Source: Acetobacter orientalis (lineage in GTDB: Bacteria > Pseudomonadota > Alphaproteobacteria > Acetobacterales > Acetobacteraceae). From it: DNA of 64,000 nt. Location: the NCBI RefSeq assembly GCF_000963965.1, contig NZ_BAMX01000022.1:1-64000 (forward strand), given 5' to 3'. Shown piece after piece: positions 1-8,854 of the stretch. The first letter of the stretch is position 1. Each line of letters opens with the position of its first letter. The notes beneath the pieces were generated by a model. That model was not told where the DNA came from. It searched no databases and saw only the letters and a list, made by a program, of their open reading frames with translations. The position numbers were made by a program, and so were the translations under genes.

Positions 1-17
1 CAATGCTAACGCATCAT

Positions 18-46
18 GACCCCCAGTCCGGAAACAGGCTGGGGTC
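18..46. terminator. Hairpin at left edge, possible terminator
   Basis: The arms GACCCC(C)AG and CTGGGGTC can pair across a short loop and are followed by TCTTCT. This looks like the transcription terminator of a gene lying left of the window. The T-tract is poor, so termination is inferred only. Confidence 0.4.
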
Positions 47-328
47 TTCTGCGTGTCGTACCAAAGCCTACAATGCTATAAACACCCACACATACAGTAA
101 CCTGTAGCCCCGTAGCAGGTAGAAAAAGAGGGGTAGGGTGTGTCTGGGCTGCCTTATATAGCGCGTTATTATTTAATCACAGGTATTGGCTTTATGGGTT
201 TTGTTTTTTCCGACCATAAGGCGGTGTGCTTGTAAGCAGAATGAAAGCGAAAGTGGGTGTTTATGCCGTACAGTGGAGTGATATACTGGCGGCATAAATA
301 AGGTTTATTATAGCAAAGGGCAGATAAT
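47..328. other. Intergenic stretch, no gene seen
   Basis: No convincing coding frame, RNA gene or repeat is visible between the left edge and the hydrolase gene. A weak hairpin (TTATGG / CCATAA arms near 192-221) is present but has no further support. Confidence 0.5.
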
Positions 329-350
329 ATGCGCCCGAAATAGGGCGCAT
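329..350 (-). terminator. Hairpin downstream of the lipase-like gene
   Basis: ATGCGCCC and GGGCGCAT form a perfect 8-bp stem with a 6-nt loop, 8 nt beyond the stop codon of the minus-strand hydrolase gene. It probably ends the ggt-lipase transcript. The T-run after the stem is weak. Confidence 0.6.
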
Positions 351-357
351 AAAGGCT

Positions 358-1665
358 TTAGTTATTCCATTTAATGCCGGGGGTGGCGTCTTCCTCGTGG
401 CCGACCGGCTGTAGAGTATGGCATGTGCTTTGGGGCACTTTGCCTTTTAAGAGGTTGGTTGCAAACGGTACGGAGTCATTTGCTGAAGGGTTAACTGCTC
501 CGTTATGGGTTAGGCCATGGTACTGCACCCACGTAACATGCGTGCCAGCATCGCACATGGCGGCAACGGCGTTATATTGCTGGCTAATACCCGCTTCACC
601 ATCGGCTAAGCCTGTGCCAACCCAAACTGGCATTTTAAAATGCGCGTCTGGGATAACGAAGGCTTGGTTATAAGCTGGGTCGTTTTGCGTGACACCAGAT
701 GTAAACATGTTGCCGATAGTAATGTCGTGGCTGTCTGTGTAACGGAACAAGTCACCTAAGCAAGACTGGCGCGCTTGGCGTGACAGGTCGTGCCCTTTGT
801 CTGTCATGCCTGTATCCATATTTTGGCCGGGGTGTAGGCTTTGTTTGGAGCCTTCATCGGTCAAAATGTCAAAAGCTGCCGCCATGTGGGGTGTTTCTGT
901 GTTGCTACGGGGCAGCGGCGGGTGCTTGGGGTTTGCTGGTATTGCAAAATCTGTCACGACACCAGTGGCCACAACCCCCAGAATATGAAGCTCTGGGGCA
1001 TAATGCGGGGCCATCCAGCCCGTGCCGAGTGCCGCACCACCCCCTTGAGACTGCCCGACCAAAACAATACGGTTACGCAACTGGGTGGGGTATTGCTTTA
1101 AGGATGCGCGTAGCCCGTTAAGCACGCTGTAGGCCTCAGGCTTATACATAAGGTAGGGGTGCGCGCCCGGTGTGCCTAGGCCTTGGTAATCGCTGGCAAC
1201 AATAGCAAAGCCTGCGGTAAGCCAGTGGTCTAGAAAGGCCCGGTCGCGGGAGAAATAGCCACGCCAAGAAGGTGCACATACGTCTGCAATGCCGGTTGTA
1301 CCGTGCTCCCACGCAATAACGGGCCAGCCGCCTTTAGGCGGTGTGCCTTTGGGAAAAATAACCTGACCAGACACAACTACGGGGTCTTCGTGCCCTACAC
1401 CGCTAAGAGAGGTGTAGAGAATACGCTCTGCATGGTCGGCTGTTTCGGGCAGTTTTAGGTTTTGAATTCTCTCTGTGCGGATCATGTGCCCGACAGCGTT
1501 GGGTACGGTAGCGGGGGGCTGATAAAAAGCGCTGACACCTCCGTCACCCAAGGGGCGGTCTGGCACTATGGGTGCTGCTGGCGCTGGGGGCTGCTGGGCG
1601 GTGGTGCAGGCGGCCACAGTGATAAGAGCTGTTGCACTCAGGAGGGTACGGAATGAACGGGTCAT
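358..1665 (-). CDS. Secretory-lipase-type alpha/beta hydrolase lipoprotein
   Basis: Predicted lipid-anchored serine hydrolase of the alpha/beta fold, most like the secretory lipase (LIP) family. The N-terminus is a lipoprotein signal with lipobox VAAC, which puts the lipid-modified cysteine at residue 20. The nucleophile elbow GQSQGG places Ser206 as the likely catalytic serine. Asp355 (in GLADGE) and His383 or His387 (in YHGLTHNG) are the likely acid and base. The stretches WEHGTTG and DYQGLGTPG, common in this family, are present. The length of 435 residues is normal. The start lies 18 bp after the ggt stop, so the two genes are probably one operon. An ester or short acyl substrate in the periplasm or at the outer membrane is inferred; the true substrate is unknown. 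Confidence 0.8.
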   Translation of the reverse strand: MTRSFRTLLSATALITVAACTTAQQPPAPAAPIVPDRPLGDGGVSAFYQPPATVPNAVGHMIRTERIQNLKLPETADHAERILYTSLSGVGHEDPVVVSGQVIFPKGTPPKGGWPVIAWEHGTTGIADVCAPSWRGYFSRDRAFLDHWLTAGFAIVASDYQGLGTPGAHPYLMYKPEAYSVLNGLRASLKQYPTQLRNRIVLVGQSQGGGAALGTGWMAPHYAPELHILGVVATGVVTDFAIPANPKHPPLPRSNTETPHMAAAFDILTDEGSKQSLHPGQNMDTGMTDKGHDLSRQARQSCLGDLFRYTDSHDITIGNMFTSGVTQNDPAYNQAFVIPDAHFKMPVWVGTGLADGEAGISQQYNAVAAMCDAGTHVTWVQYHGLTHNGAVNPSANDSVPFATNLLKGKVPQSTCHTLQPVGHEEDATPGIKWNN

Positions 1666-1683
1666 GACAGTGTCTCCAAATTT

Positions 1684-3429
1684 TTAGTGGCCAACCGCCA
1701 CGCCGTCACGGTGGGGGTCGCCCCAGCCTTCTAGGCCAGAAGCGTTACGGGTAATGCCCTGCACGGCAGCGTTCATAACGGCACTTTTGGGGGTATGGCC
1801 CATTTTGCGTAATGCTGCGGCTAGGTTTGCGGCAGAGGTACCGTGCTCAAGCTCTTCGGCTCGGTTTTGTGCGCCAATACGGGGTTGCTCAATGGCTGTG
1901 CGAATGTTTTGGCCCCATGCCAGATACCCCACCAGTGACTGCACAACTGAATCGATAATGCGTGCGCCACCACCCGCACCAATAATAACTTCTGGTGCGT
2001 TATCTGCGCCAAAAACAATAGTGGGGGCCATAGTGGTAATAGGCCGTTTGCCCGGGGCAATGGCGTTGGCTACGCGCTGGCCATCAACAACTGGGCGCGT
2101 GGCAAAATTTGTAATAGCGTCGTTTAGCACCATGCCATTGACAACAATATCAGCCCCGAAATTGAGGTTAATTGTTGTTGTAAAAGACAGCGCATTGCCA
2201 AAACTATCATGAATAGACAGGTGCGTGGTGGCGGGCACGGTCATGGCGTCTGAGACGGGTAGGGCTGTTTGGCCTGCCGGAATAACGCCTGGCACGACTT
2301 TTATAGCGGCAGAATTGAGGTTTATCTCTTTTGCGCGGCTATCGAGATACCCTGTGCTGAGCAAATAGGTGGTGGCTACCGGCACAAAGTCTGGGTCTGC
2401 TGCGTATTTGCGGCGGTCGGCCTCAGCAAGGCGGGAGGCTTCAAGCAAGAGGTGGGCAGCTTGCACACTGCCGGGCTGGTAGCGGCCAATTTGCATGCGG
2501 TCTAGCAGGGCAAGCTGTTGCAGCACGGCAAGCCCGCCTGCCACAGGCGGGGCGGCAGAGCAAATACGCCGCCCAAAGGCATGCACGCATAATGGGGTAC
2601 GCTCACGCACTTTGTAAGCGGCAAAGTCTTCTGGGGTAATGTGGCCGGGGTAGGGAGCTTGCGCTACCGCTTGGGCAATACGTTTGGCGTTTTCTGGCGC
2701 GTAAAAAGCTTCGGCACCATTTTGGGCTATGGTGGTGAGGGTATCTGCCAATGCGCTGTTATGGAGCAGGGTACCACGCGGCAAGGGCTTATGCTCGGCA
2801 TCAAAATAGCTTGCAAAGTCAGGCAGTTTTGCAAGGTCTGGGCGCTCGGTTAGCACCAAATGCAGGTAACCGGGCATTGCAAAGCCGTTGCGGGCGGTAG
2901 TAATGGCCTGCGTAAACAGGTCTGCCCAAGGCAGTTTACCGTAGCGTTTGTGCAGCAGGGCCAGGGTGCGTAAAGTACCGGGTATGGCAACAACGCGGCC
3001 TGTACGCTCAAGTACAGCGTGCGGAATTTGCCTGCCTTGTGCATCTTTGGTGTAGTCTTGCGGAATAGAGGCAGGGGCACTGGCTAAGCCATCGTAAAAA
3101 CTAAGCTGCCCGGTTTGTTTTTCCCAGAATAGAATGGCGGAGCCACCACCTAAGCCAGAGGCTTGTGGCTCGACCACGGCCAGCACCATTTGCCCGGCAA
3201 TAGCGGCATCTACTGCGTTGCCACCGCGTGCCAGAATGTCTGATGCGGCATGAGACGCCATAGGGTTGGCTGTTGCAACCATATAGTTTTGGGCGGTGGT
3301 AGGGGTTTTTGGGGGCATAGGGGCAGCACAAGCAGAAAGAAGAAGGGCAGAGGCACCAAACATGGCACTAAGGCCAGCCCGCCTGCGCAGAGAGAGGGGA
3401 AGGGCTCGGGGATCTGTTTTGATACTCAT
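1684..3429 (-). CDS. ggt: Gamma-glutamyltranspeptidase, lipoprotein form
   Basis: Gamma-glutamyltransferase that hydrolyses or transfers gamma-glutamyl groups from glutathione and related compounds in the periplasm. The family pattern is clear: an N-terminal block with GGNAVDAAIA, a large-subunit region, and the autoprocessing site TTHLS, whose first Thr (about residue 401 from the chosen start) becomes the nucleophile of the small subunit. A glycine-rich GAGGGARI stretch follows. The frame is open upstream to 3504, but Met at 3429 begins a compact lipoprotein signal with lipobox LSAC (Cys34), so I place the start there. The upstream Met codons would add a charged extension ahead of the signal. 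It is the first gene of an operon with the hydrolase and is divergent from a LysR regulator, which may control it. Confidence 0.9.
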   Translation of the reverse strand: MSIKTDPRALPLSLRRRAGLSAMFGASALLLSACAAPMPPKTPTTAQNYMVATANPMASHAASDILARGGNAVDAAIAGQMVLAVVEPQASGLGGGSAILFWEKQTGQLSFYDGLASAPASIPQDYTKDAQGRQIPHAVLERTGRVVAIPGTLRTLALLHKRYGKLPWADLFTQAITTARNGFAMPGYLHLVLTERPDLAKLPDFASYFDAEHKPLPRGTLLHNSALADTLTTIAQNGAEAFYAPENAKRIAQAVAQAPYPGHITPEDFAAYKVRERTPLCVHAFGRRICSAAPPVAGGLAVLQQLALLDRMQIGRYQPGSVQAAHLLLEASRLAEADRRKYAADPDFVPVATTYLLSTGYLDSRAKEINLNSAAIKVVPGVIPAGQTALPVSDAMTVPATTHLSIHDSFGNALSFTTTINLNFGADIVVNGMVLNDAITNFATRPVVDGQRVANAIAPGKRPITTMAPTIVFGADNAPEVIIGAGGGARIIDSVVQSLVGYLAWGQNIRTAIEQPRIGAQNRAEELEHGTSAANLAAALRKMGHTPKSAVMNAAVQGITRNASGLEGWGDPHRDGVAVGH

Positions 3430-3547
3430 TTTGAAACAAAGACCTCTGCTACACCGCATAAAAATATCTCTGAGAAAAGATGTTACGGTCTTTAATCGAA
3501 ACAATAAACGTGCTGATTATGGATAGATTAGAAACCTATGGTGATGA

Positions 3548-4471
3548 ATGAACGTCTTTCAGGCAATGACTACGTTTGTAGCGGTGGTTGAAACCGGTAG
3601 CATGGCGGCTGCAGCCGAGCGTTGCAGTATGTCGTCTACCATGGTGGGCAATTACATTCGTTTGCTGGAAGAGCGCGTGGGGGCCAGCCTGCTGCGGCGC
3701 ACCACACGGCGGCAGAGCCTAACCCCCTTTGGCGCTGTCTATTTTGAAAAATGCCGCGAGCTTATCGCCATGCTCGAGGAAACAGACCGTATGGCGCAGG
3801 CGGCCCAAACGGTGCCCGGTGGTAAGCTACGGGTAACGGCCCCTGTCACTTACGGCACAGAAAGCCTAACCCCCCAACTGGTAGACTACCTGCACCAACA
3901 CCCCATGGTGGACGTAGAATTGGTGCTGACAGAACGCAGCGTTGACCTGACAGAAGAAAAATTTGATGCAGCCATTCGGCTTGGTTTGCCAGCGCCTTCC
4001 ACCCTTATTTGCAGGCGTTTGGGAGATTACCGCATGACACTTTGTGCCTCTCCCGACTATTTGGCACGACGGGGAGAACCCTTTACGCCCATGCAACTTC
4101 AGGCGCACGATGCCCTGTCTTTTCCCTATCCGGCTAGTTCTCCCATGCAGTGGGCCGGGCGGGAATGGCAGCTTGAAGGGCCGAAAGGAAAAGTTGTGGT
4201 CGATATTTTACGCACCCGCGCTGTTATGAATAGCACACAGGCCCTGCGTAAAGCCGTACTGGCAGGTATGGGGGTGGCTATGTTGCCAGCCGACCTTGTG
4301 CGGGAAGACCTGCGGGCTGAACGGCTTAAAGTGCTGTTGCCAGACTACCGCCTGCCCACTCGGCCTGTTTACTTATTATACCATAAAGACCGTTTTAGCT
4401 CGCCCACCTTGCGCTCGTTTATCAATTTTATGGCGGGTGCTCTGGGTGGCATAGCAAGCCAGACCCGATGA
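3548..4471 (+). CDS. LysR-family transcriptional regulator
   Basis: LysR-type DNA-binding regulator, 307 residues, normal length. The N-terminal winged helix-turn-helix covers about residues 1-60 (FVAVVETGSMAAAAERCSMSSTMVGNYIRLLEERVG). It is followed by a linker helix and a two-lobed inducer-binding domain from about residue 90. It resembles the CrgA-like subgroup. It is divergent from ggt with 118 bp between starts and overlaps the next MFS gene by 4 bp (ATGA), so it is co-transcribed with the transporter. Control of the transporter and perhaps the ggt-lipase operon is inferred from position. The Shine-Dalgarno sequence is weak. Confidence 0.9.
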   Translation: MNVFQAMTTFVAVVETGSMAAAAERCSMSSTMVGNYIRLLEERVGASLLRRTTRRQSLTPFGAVYFEKCRELIAMLEETDRMAQAAQTVPGGKLRVTAPVTYGTESLTPQLVDYLHQHPMVDVELVLTERSVDLTEEKFDAAIRLGLPAPSTLICRRLGDYRMTLCASPDYLARRGEPFTPMQLQAHDALSFPYPASSPMQWAGREWQLEGPKGKVVVDILRTRAVMNSTQALRKAVLAGMGVAMLPADLVREDLRAERLKVLLPDYRLPTRPVYLLYHKDRFSSPTLRSFINFMAGALGGIASQTR

Positions 4472-5733
4472 CAGCATTTTTGTCTGCCTCTGAACGCAAA
4501 CGCTATGTTCTGACAGCAATCATCGGCAATGTTGTCGAATATTATGATCTGGTCATTTACTCTTATTTCTCTGCATTTATTGCCCGGACATTTTTCCCGG
4601 CAGATTTACGGTTTTCTCAAATTGCGCTGGCGCTTGCCACCTTTGGGCTTTCGTTACTAGCGCGGCCTGTGGGCGCTTACTTTTTGGGCGGGTATGCAGA
4701 TAAAAATGGGAGGTTGCCGGGCCTTACGGCCTGTATGGCCCTTATGGCGCTTGGGAGTGCCCTTATTGCCTTTTGCCCCAGCTACGCACAAATAGGCGGC
4801 CTTGCGCCGTGCCTTATTGTTTTTGGCCGCTTGATACAAGGGTTCTCTTTAGGTGGCGAATTTGGGGTGGCGACCTCGTTTTTAATAGAACAATCCCCCC
4901 AGCATGAAGCAAAGCGGGCCAGTTGGCAGGCTATAGGGCAAATATTGGCCTCTCTGTGTGCGTGTAGTGTTGTGTTGTTGCTTGGCAGTGTTATGAGCCA
5001 GCAGGCTTATGCGCAGTATGGGTTTAGAGTGGCGGCGGTGCTGGGGTCTTGCGGTGGTTTGGTGGGGCTGTTGCTGCGTGCCTCTCTTGGCCCGCGTGAA
5101 CGCATGCCGCAGGTTGCTGTGCCCAAACCAGTTGGGGTGGAGCGTTATACAGCCCTGCGTATTGTGCTGGTTATGGGTATGGTTAGCCTTGGCAGCGGCA
5201 TTACCTATTTGGGGTTTTATATGCCCCACTATGCACAAAATGTTTTTCATGTGTCTGCGCGGCAAACTTATTGGGCGGCCTTTACCACCTATGCTGGGCA
5301 ATTGCTCTTCACCCCTGTGCGGTGGCGGCTGGCAACCTATTTTGACCAAACAAAACGTATCTACCCCATGCTATGCTCGTGTACCGTGTTGTTTTTATTC
5401 CCGGCTACGCTGGCGCTCTGGATCCCTTGGACACCGCTTACGGTTATGGTGTGCCCCCTTTTGCTCAATATATTGGGGCTGTTTTATTTTGCCGCGCTGG
5501 ACGGATATATGGGCCTGCTATTTGGCAAAGCGCATAGGGGGCGGGGGCTTTCGGTTGGGTACTCGCTTGGGGTGGCTATATTTGGTGGTTTGGCGCCCTT
5601 GTTAAACGGGGCAACTATCCAGCTCACGGGTTACCAAAATGCGCCGCTTTATTACGTTATGTTTACCGCGTGCCTTGCCGCGGTAGCCGTAAGGCTGGGC
5701 GTGTATTTCTTAAAAGAGACACACTCAGCCTAA
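4468..5733 (+). CDS. MFS transporter, metabolite:H+ symporter type
   Basis: Inner-membrane major facilitator of 421 residues with about 12 hydrophobic segments. The first segment carries GNVVEYYDLVIYSYFSAF, the hallmark opening of the metabolite:H+ symporter subfamily (ProP and ShiA relatives), and an ARPVGAYFLGGYADKNGR loop fits the conserved motif between TM2 and TM3. It overlaps the LysR stop by 4 bp, indicating translational coupling. The substrate is probably a small organic acid, amino acid or betaine; it cannot be assigned more closely. Confidence 0.82.
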   Translation: MTAFLSASERKRYVLTAIIGNVVEYYDLVIYSYFSAFIARTFFPADLRFSQIALALATFGLSLLARPVGAYFLGGYADKNGRLPGLTACMALMALGSALIAFCPSYAQIGGLAPCLIVFGRLIQGFSLGGEFGVATSFLIEQSPQHEAKRASWQAIGQILASLCACSVVLLLGSVMSQQAYAQYGFRVAAVLGSCGGLVGLLLRASLGPRERMPQVAVPKPVGVERYTALRIVLVMGMVSLGSGITYLGFYMPHYAQNVFHVSARQTYWAAFTTYAGQLLFTPVRWRLATYFDQTKRIYPMLCSCTVLFLFPATLALWIPWTPLTVMVCPLLLNILGLFYFAALDGYMGLLFGKAHRGRGLSVGYSLGVAIFGGLAPLLNGATIQLTGYQNAPLYYVMFTACLAAVAVRLGVYFLKETHSA

Positions 5734-5884
5734 GTGTCGTGGCTTCTAGAAGGCGGTTTTGCTGCCTTAGGGAGGTTATTATCAACCTTAGGTTGGCAAT
5801 GTCCCCACGATTAAGCCATTTATTTTTTGTAGAAGATTCGTAACGATTATCAGGCATCACGCTCTTTCAGGAAAATGTGCCGCC

Positions 5885-8398
5885 ATGTCTCGCCAAAAGA
5901 TTTGCACGATTGCTGCTCACTCCAACGCTCTGCTGCGTGCCGCTAAAAGCAAACGGCACCTGATGGCAGCAACAGTGCTTGGCGCGTTTGTGCTGAGTGA
6001 CGTTGCCGCTGCACAGCCTACGGCAAACACACTAGTAGCCCCGCAAGTGACTGGCCACGCAGCAGGCGGTAGTGCCCCTAACGCGGCGCGGGCGCGTAAG
6101 CGCACGGCACAAGCTGGCCCACGTGTGTCTAGTTCTTCTGAAAGCCTCGATATTCGGGGTAATAGACGCAATGCCCCCGGTGGCGGCATGATGCGTGTTG
6201 AGCGGCAAGCCCGTGCGACCCAGTCTGTGACCAGCAGCTACATTGCTATGCAAAGCCCTACCAGCGCCCCGCTTGATCTTATTTCTAACCTGCCAAGCGT
6301 GAACGTGTCTTCATCAGATCCAAGCGGCATTGATGGGAGTTCTATCAGCAGCCGTGGTCTGAATGATGTTGATATTGGGTTTTTGCTTAACGGTATGCCC
6401 ATAGCCAACGGCTCATCTACATCTGGGGCAAGCTTTATCCAGAACTATATTGATTCCCAGAATATTTCTGTTGAATCCATGACACCGGGTTCCATTTCTG
6501 TGGAAGACCCACTGACTTCGGCTGCGGCTGGCTCACTCTCCATTACCACCCGCGCACCAACCGATAAATTTGGTGGCACGCTTTCTGGCAGCTATGGTTC
6601 GTTTAATACGTCTAAAGAGTTTATTCGTATCGATACCGGGCTTTTGGGCAATTCTGGTATTAAAAGCTATGCCTCGTTTTCACACACACGCGCAGATGCA
6701 TGGCGCGGGTCTGGCAATAGTGACCGCAAGCACATGGATTTTCGGGCACAAAAAACATTTGGGCAAAATAGTTCGGTTGATCTGTTTGTAGGCTACAACC
6801 ACTATGAGTCGTACCTGCTGCGTTACCCAACCATGGCTAACTTCATGAACGACAAGCACGGTCGGCCTGTTGCAACGCCCCTGAACTATACCGACACATT
6901 TAACCCGACCTCTCCCAGCACGTATTATGCAGAGCGTGGCACAAACAAAGATCAGTTTTACGCCTCTTTGCCGAGCAAATTTGCGCTTAACCATATTTTT
7001 AGCTTGAGCATCGTACCGTATTACCAGCGTGCTGCTATTACGCTAGACAGCGCATCGCGCATGCGGGAAGGGTATACGTATGCAGGGAGCGCGCTCCAAC
7101 AGGTTGATCTAGACGGCAACGGCAAAATTACAAAAGGCACCTATTACGATGCCGCCAGTGCTGCGCAGTCTGTTAACCAGCAAGGCGGCGTTGTTGCTGC
7201 CCTGCATTGGTCGTTAAAAAATAATTCCGGGCAGGTTGGCTACTGGCACGAAGAAAACCGCTACTCCCTGCTCACCCCCATGATGCGTATGAACCAAACA
7301 ACCGGTGCGCGGCCATCAGACAACGATAAATCGTCTTACCTGCGTGATACGGCGGGCAATGTTTACTACACGACCAATTTCTTGGGGTCTTACAGCCTTA
7401 ACTCCGGGTTTTTGGAAGATGCGCAGTATTTCATGAACCACAAAATGAGCCTGCGCGCCGGTATTAAAGTAACAGCCATGACCCTGCGCGGGCAGGATTT
7501 TCTGGCGGCTGGGGCCGGTAAAACGTCTCAAACCTTTGTGTCCCCCACCCCGCGGGTTGCATGGTCTTATGATATTGACCGCCATAATCAGGTTTATATC
7601 AATGCGGAGGGAGACTTCCGTGCGCCGTCACCTGTTGGCCTAATCACACGCTTCAATACTTCAACAGGTAAAATCAACACATCTGGTGCGGGCGCAAAAC
7701 CACAATATTCCATTAAGGAAGAAATTGGGTACCGCTATTCAGGCAATTTGCTGGTGGCAGATATTAGCGCCTTTAACTTCAATGTCTCAAACCGCCTGCT
7801 AACCCTCAACACATTCAGCAACGATGTACAGGTAAGCCAGACCATGAACGCGGGCGGAGAAACGATTAGGGGGGTAGATGTTATGTTGTCTACCCGGCCT
7901 TTGCTGCACCGTTTCCGTCCGTATGTGTCGTTTGAATATTTGCACGCCACCATGGACAACAACCTGCCAACAACAGCGGCAGATGGCGTGGTAGATTACC
8001 TGCGCACTAAAGGCAAAAGACCGGTCATGACCCCTAAATACATGGCAAGTGTTGGCCTCACCTATAATGAAGGCCCGTTTTTTATGAATGCCAGCCTGCA
8101 TTTTACGGCTAAGCAGTATTCATCTTTCATGAACGACCAAGCAATGCCCTACTACTTTACCAACACTATTGCGCTTGGGTACCACTTTCCAAAAGTATGG
8201 ATTGCGCAATCTCCCACTTTCCGTTTGAATTTTTCAAACGTTACTGGGCAAAATAAGTTAGGGAGTGTGTATTCCTTTGCGAACAATGCACGGCCAACAG
8301 TAGGTGTATATGGGCATGCTATTGCGGCATCTTCTGCACCGACTTACGCACCACTCCCATCGTTTGCCATGATTGGCACGGTTTCTACCTCGTTCTAA
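5885..8398 (+). CDS. TonB-dependent outer-membrane receptor, ligand unknown
   Basis: Outer-membrane active transporter of 837 residues. It has a long basic N-terminus with a signal peptide ending near VAAAQP, then a low-complexity linker and a plug domain (about residues 100-230, including SISSRGLNDVDIGFLLNG and a GSLSITTRAP stretch where iron receptors usually have GGAINIVTK). The 22-strand barrel follows and ends in Phe, the usual BAM-recognition residue. AGGAAA 12-17 nt before the ATG may be the Shine-Dalgarno. No enzymes or ABC genes adjoin it, so there is no clue to the ligand. The plug resembles TonB receptors outside the siderophore subgroup. Confidence 0.85.
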   Translation: MSRQKICTIAAHSNALLRAAKSKRHLMAATVLGAFVLSDVAAAQPTANTLVAPQVTGHAAGGSAPNAARARKRTAQAGPRVSSSSESLDIRGNRRNAPGGGMMRVERQARATQSVTSSYIAMQSPTSAPLDLISNLPSVNVSSSDPSGIDGSSISSRGLNDVDIGFLLNGMPIANGSSTSGASFIQNYIDSQNISVESMTPGSISVEDPLTSAAAGSLSITTRAPTDKFGGTLSGSYGSFNTSKEFIRIDTGLLGNSGIKSYASFSHTRADAWRGSGNSDRKHMDFRAQKTFGQNSSVDLFVGYNHYESYLLRYPTMANFMNDKHGRPVATPLNYTDTFNPTSPSTYYAERGTNKDQFYASLPSKFALNHIFSLSIVPYYQRAAITLDSASRMREGYTYAGSALQQVDLDGNGKITKGTYYDAASAAQSVNQQGGVVAALHWSLKNNSGQVGYWHEENRYSLLTPMMRMNQTTGARPSDNDKSSYLRDTAGNVYYTTNFLGSYSLNSGFLEDAQYFMNHKMSLRAGIKVTAMTLRGQDFLAAGAGKTSQTFVSPTPRVAWSYDIDRHNQVYINAEGDFRAPSPVGLITRFNTSTGKINTSGAGAKPQYSIKEEIGYRYSGNLLVADISAFNFNVSNRLLTLNTFSNDVQVSQTMNAGGETIRGVDVMLSTRPLLHRFRPYVSFEYLHATMDNNLPTTAADGVVDYLRTKGKRPVMTPKYMASVGLTYNEGPFFMNASLHFTAKQYSSFMNDQAMPYYFTNTIALGYHFPKVWIAQSPTFRLNFSNVTGQNKLGSVYSFANNARPTVGVYGHAIAASSAPTYAPLPSFAMIGTVSTSF

Positions 8399-8854
8399 AA
8401 CAGCACGGGTTGTGCAGAATATTTTAAAGTGTTCGGTACAACCCGCTATAGACTCTCTGATTTGAGCACGGCTCTCAGAGTATTTAATTCCTATAATATT
8501 TCTTTAAAATTACAGAAGATGTAGCACTTTTACTGCGCTACGGGCTCTTTCGTGCATATAAGAAAATATACCCGCCAGAGTGGCTCTGGTTGTTGTGTTA
8601 GGGCGTATTTTTGAGTGTATTATGCCTTAGAAATTTGGAATACATCGTTAATTTTCTCAAAGTAGTGTTTCATTTTAAATAACAAAGTTAAATAAAAAAC
8701 AACTACAAAATATAAAAAATAATCAAAATTGTTAAGAGTATTTTAAAATAGCAAATATAGCGTGGCGACACTTTGTTGGCGTATTTGTAATAAAAGTCTA
8801 AAGCGCTTTTATTCAAATGCTGCTCTGTGCTCTCCAGATACAAGAAGCAGTAGT
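8399..8854. other. AT-rich intergenic region before the autotransporter
   Basis: About 450 bp without a convincing gene. The first part holds a possible terminator hairpin; from about 8590 the DNA becomes very AT-rich (long A/T runs at 8660-8760), which suits a promoter or silenced region but shows no clear -35/-10 pair. A GTG codon at 8762 is in frame with the autotransporter but lacks a ribosome site or signal-like sequence. Confidence 0.5.
8406..8445 (+). terminator. Hairpin after the TonB-dependent receptor
   Basis: CGGGTTGT and ACAACCCG pair perfectly over 8 bp around a 24-nt loop, starting 8 nt after the receptor stop. There is no U-tract, so it could be a terminator or a 3' stabilising structure. 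Confidence 0.4.

Noticed and set aside
1-60. tRNA-like or rRNA end at the left edge
   Set aside because: The hairpin is too short and lacks cloverleaf arms; it fits a terminator better.
8762-8854. GTG start of the autotransporter at 8762
   Set aside because: No ribosome site, and the added 31 residues do not look like a signal peptide; ATG 8855 fits better.
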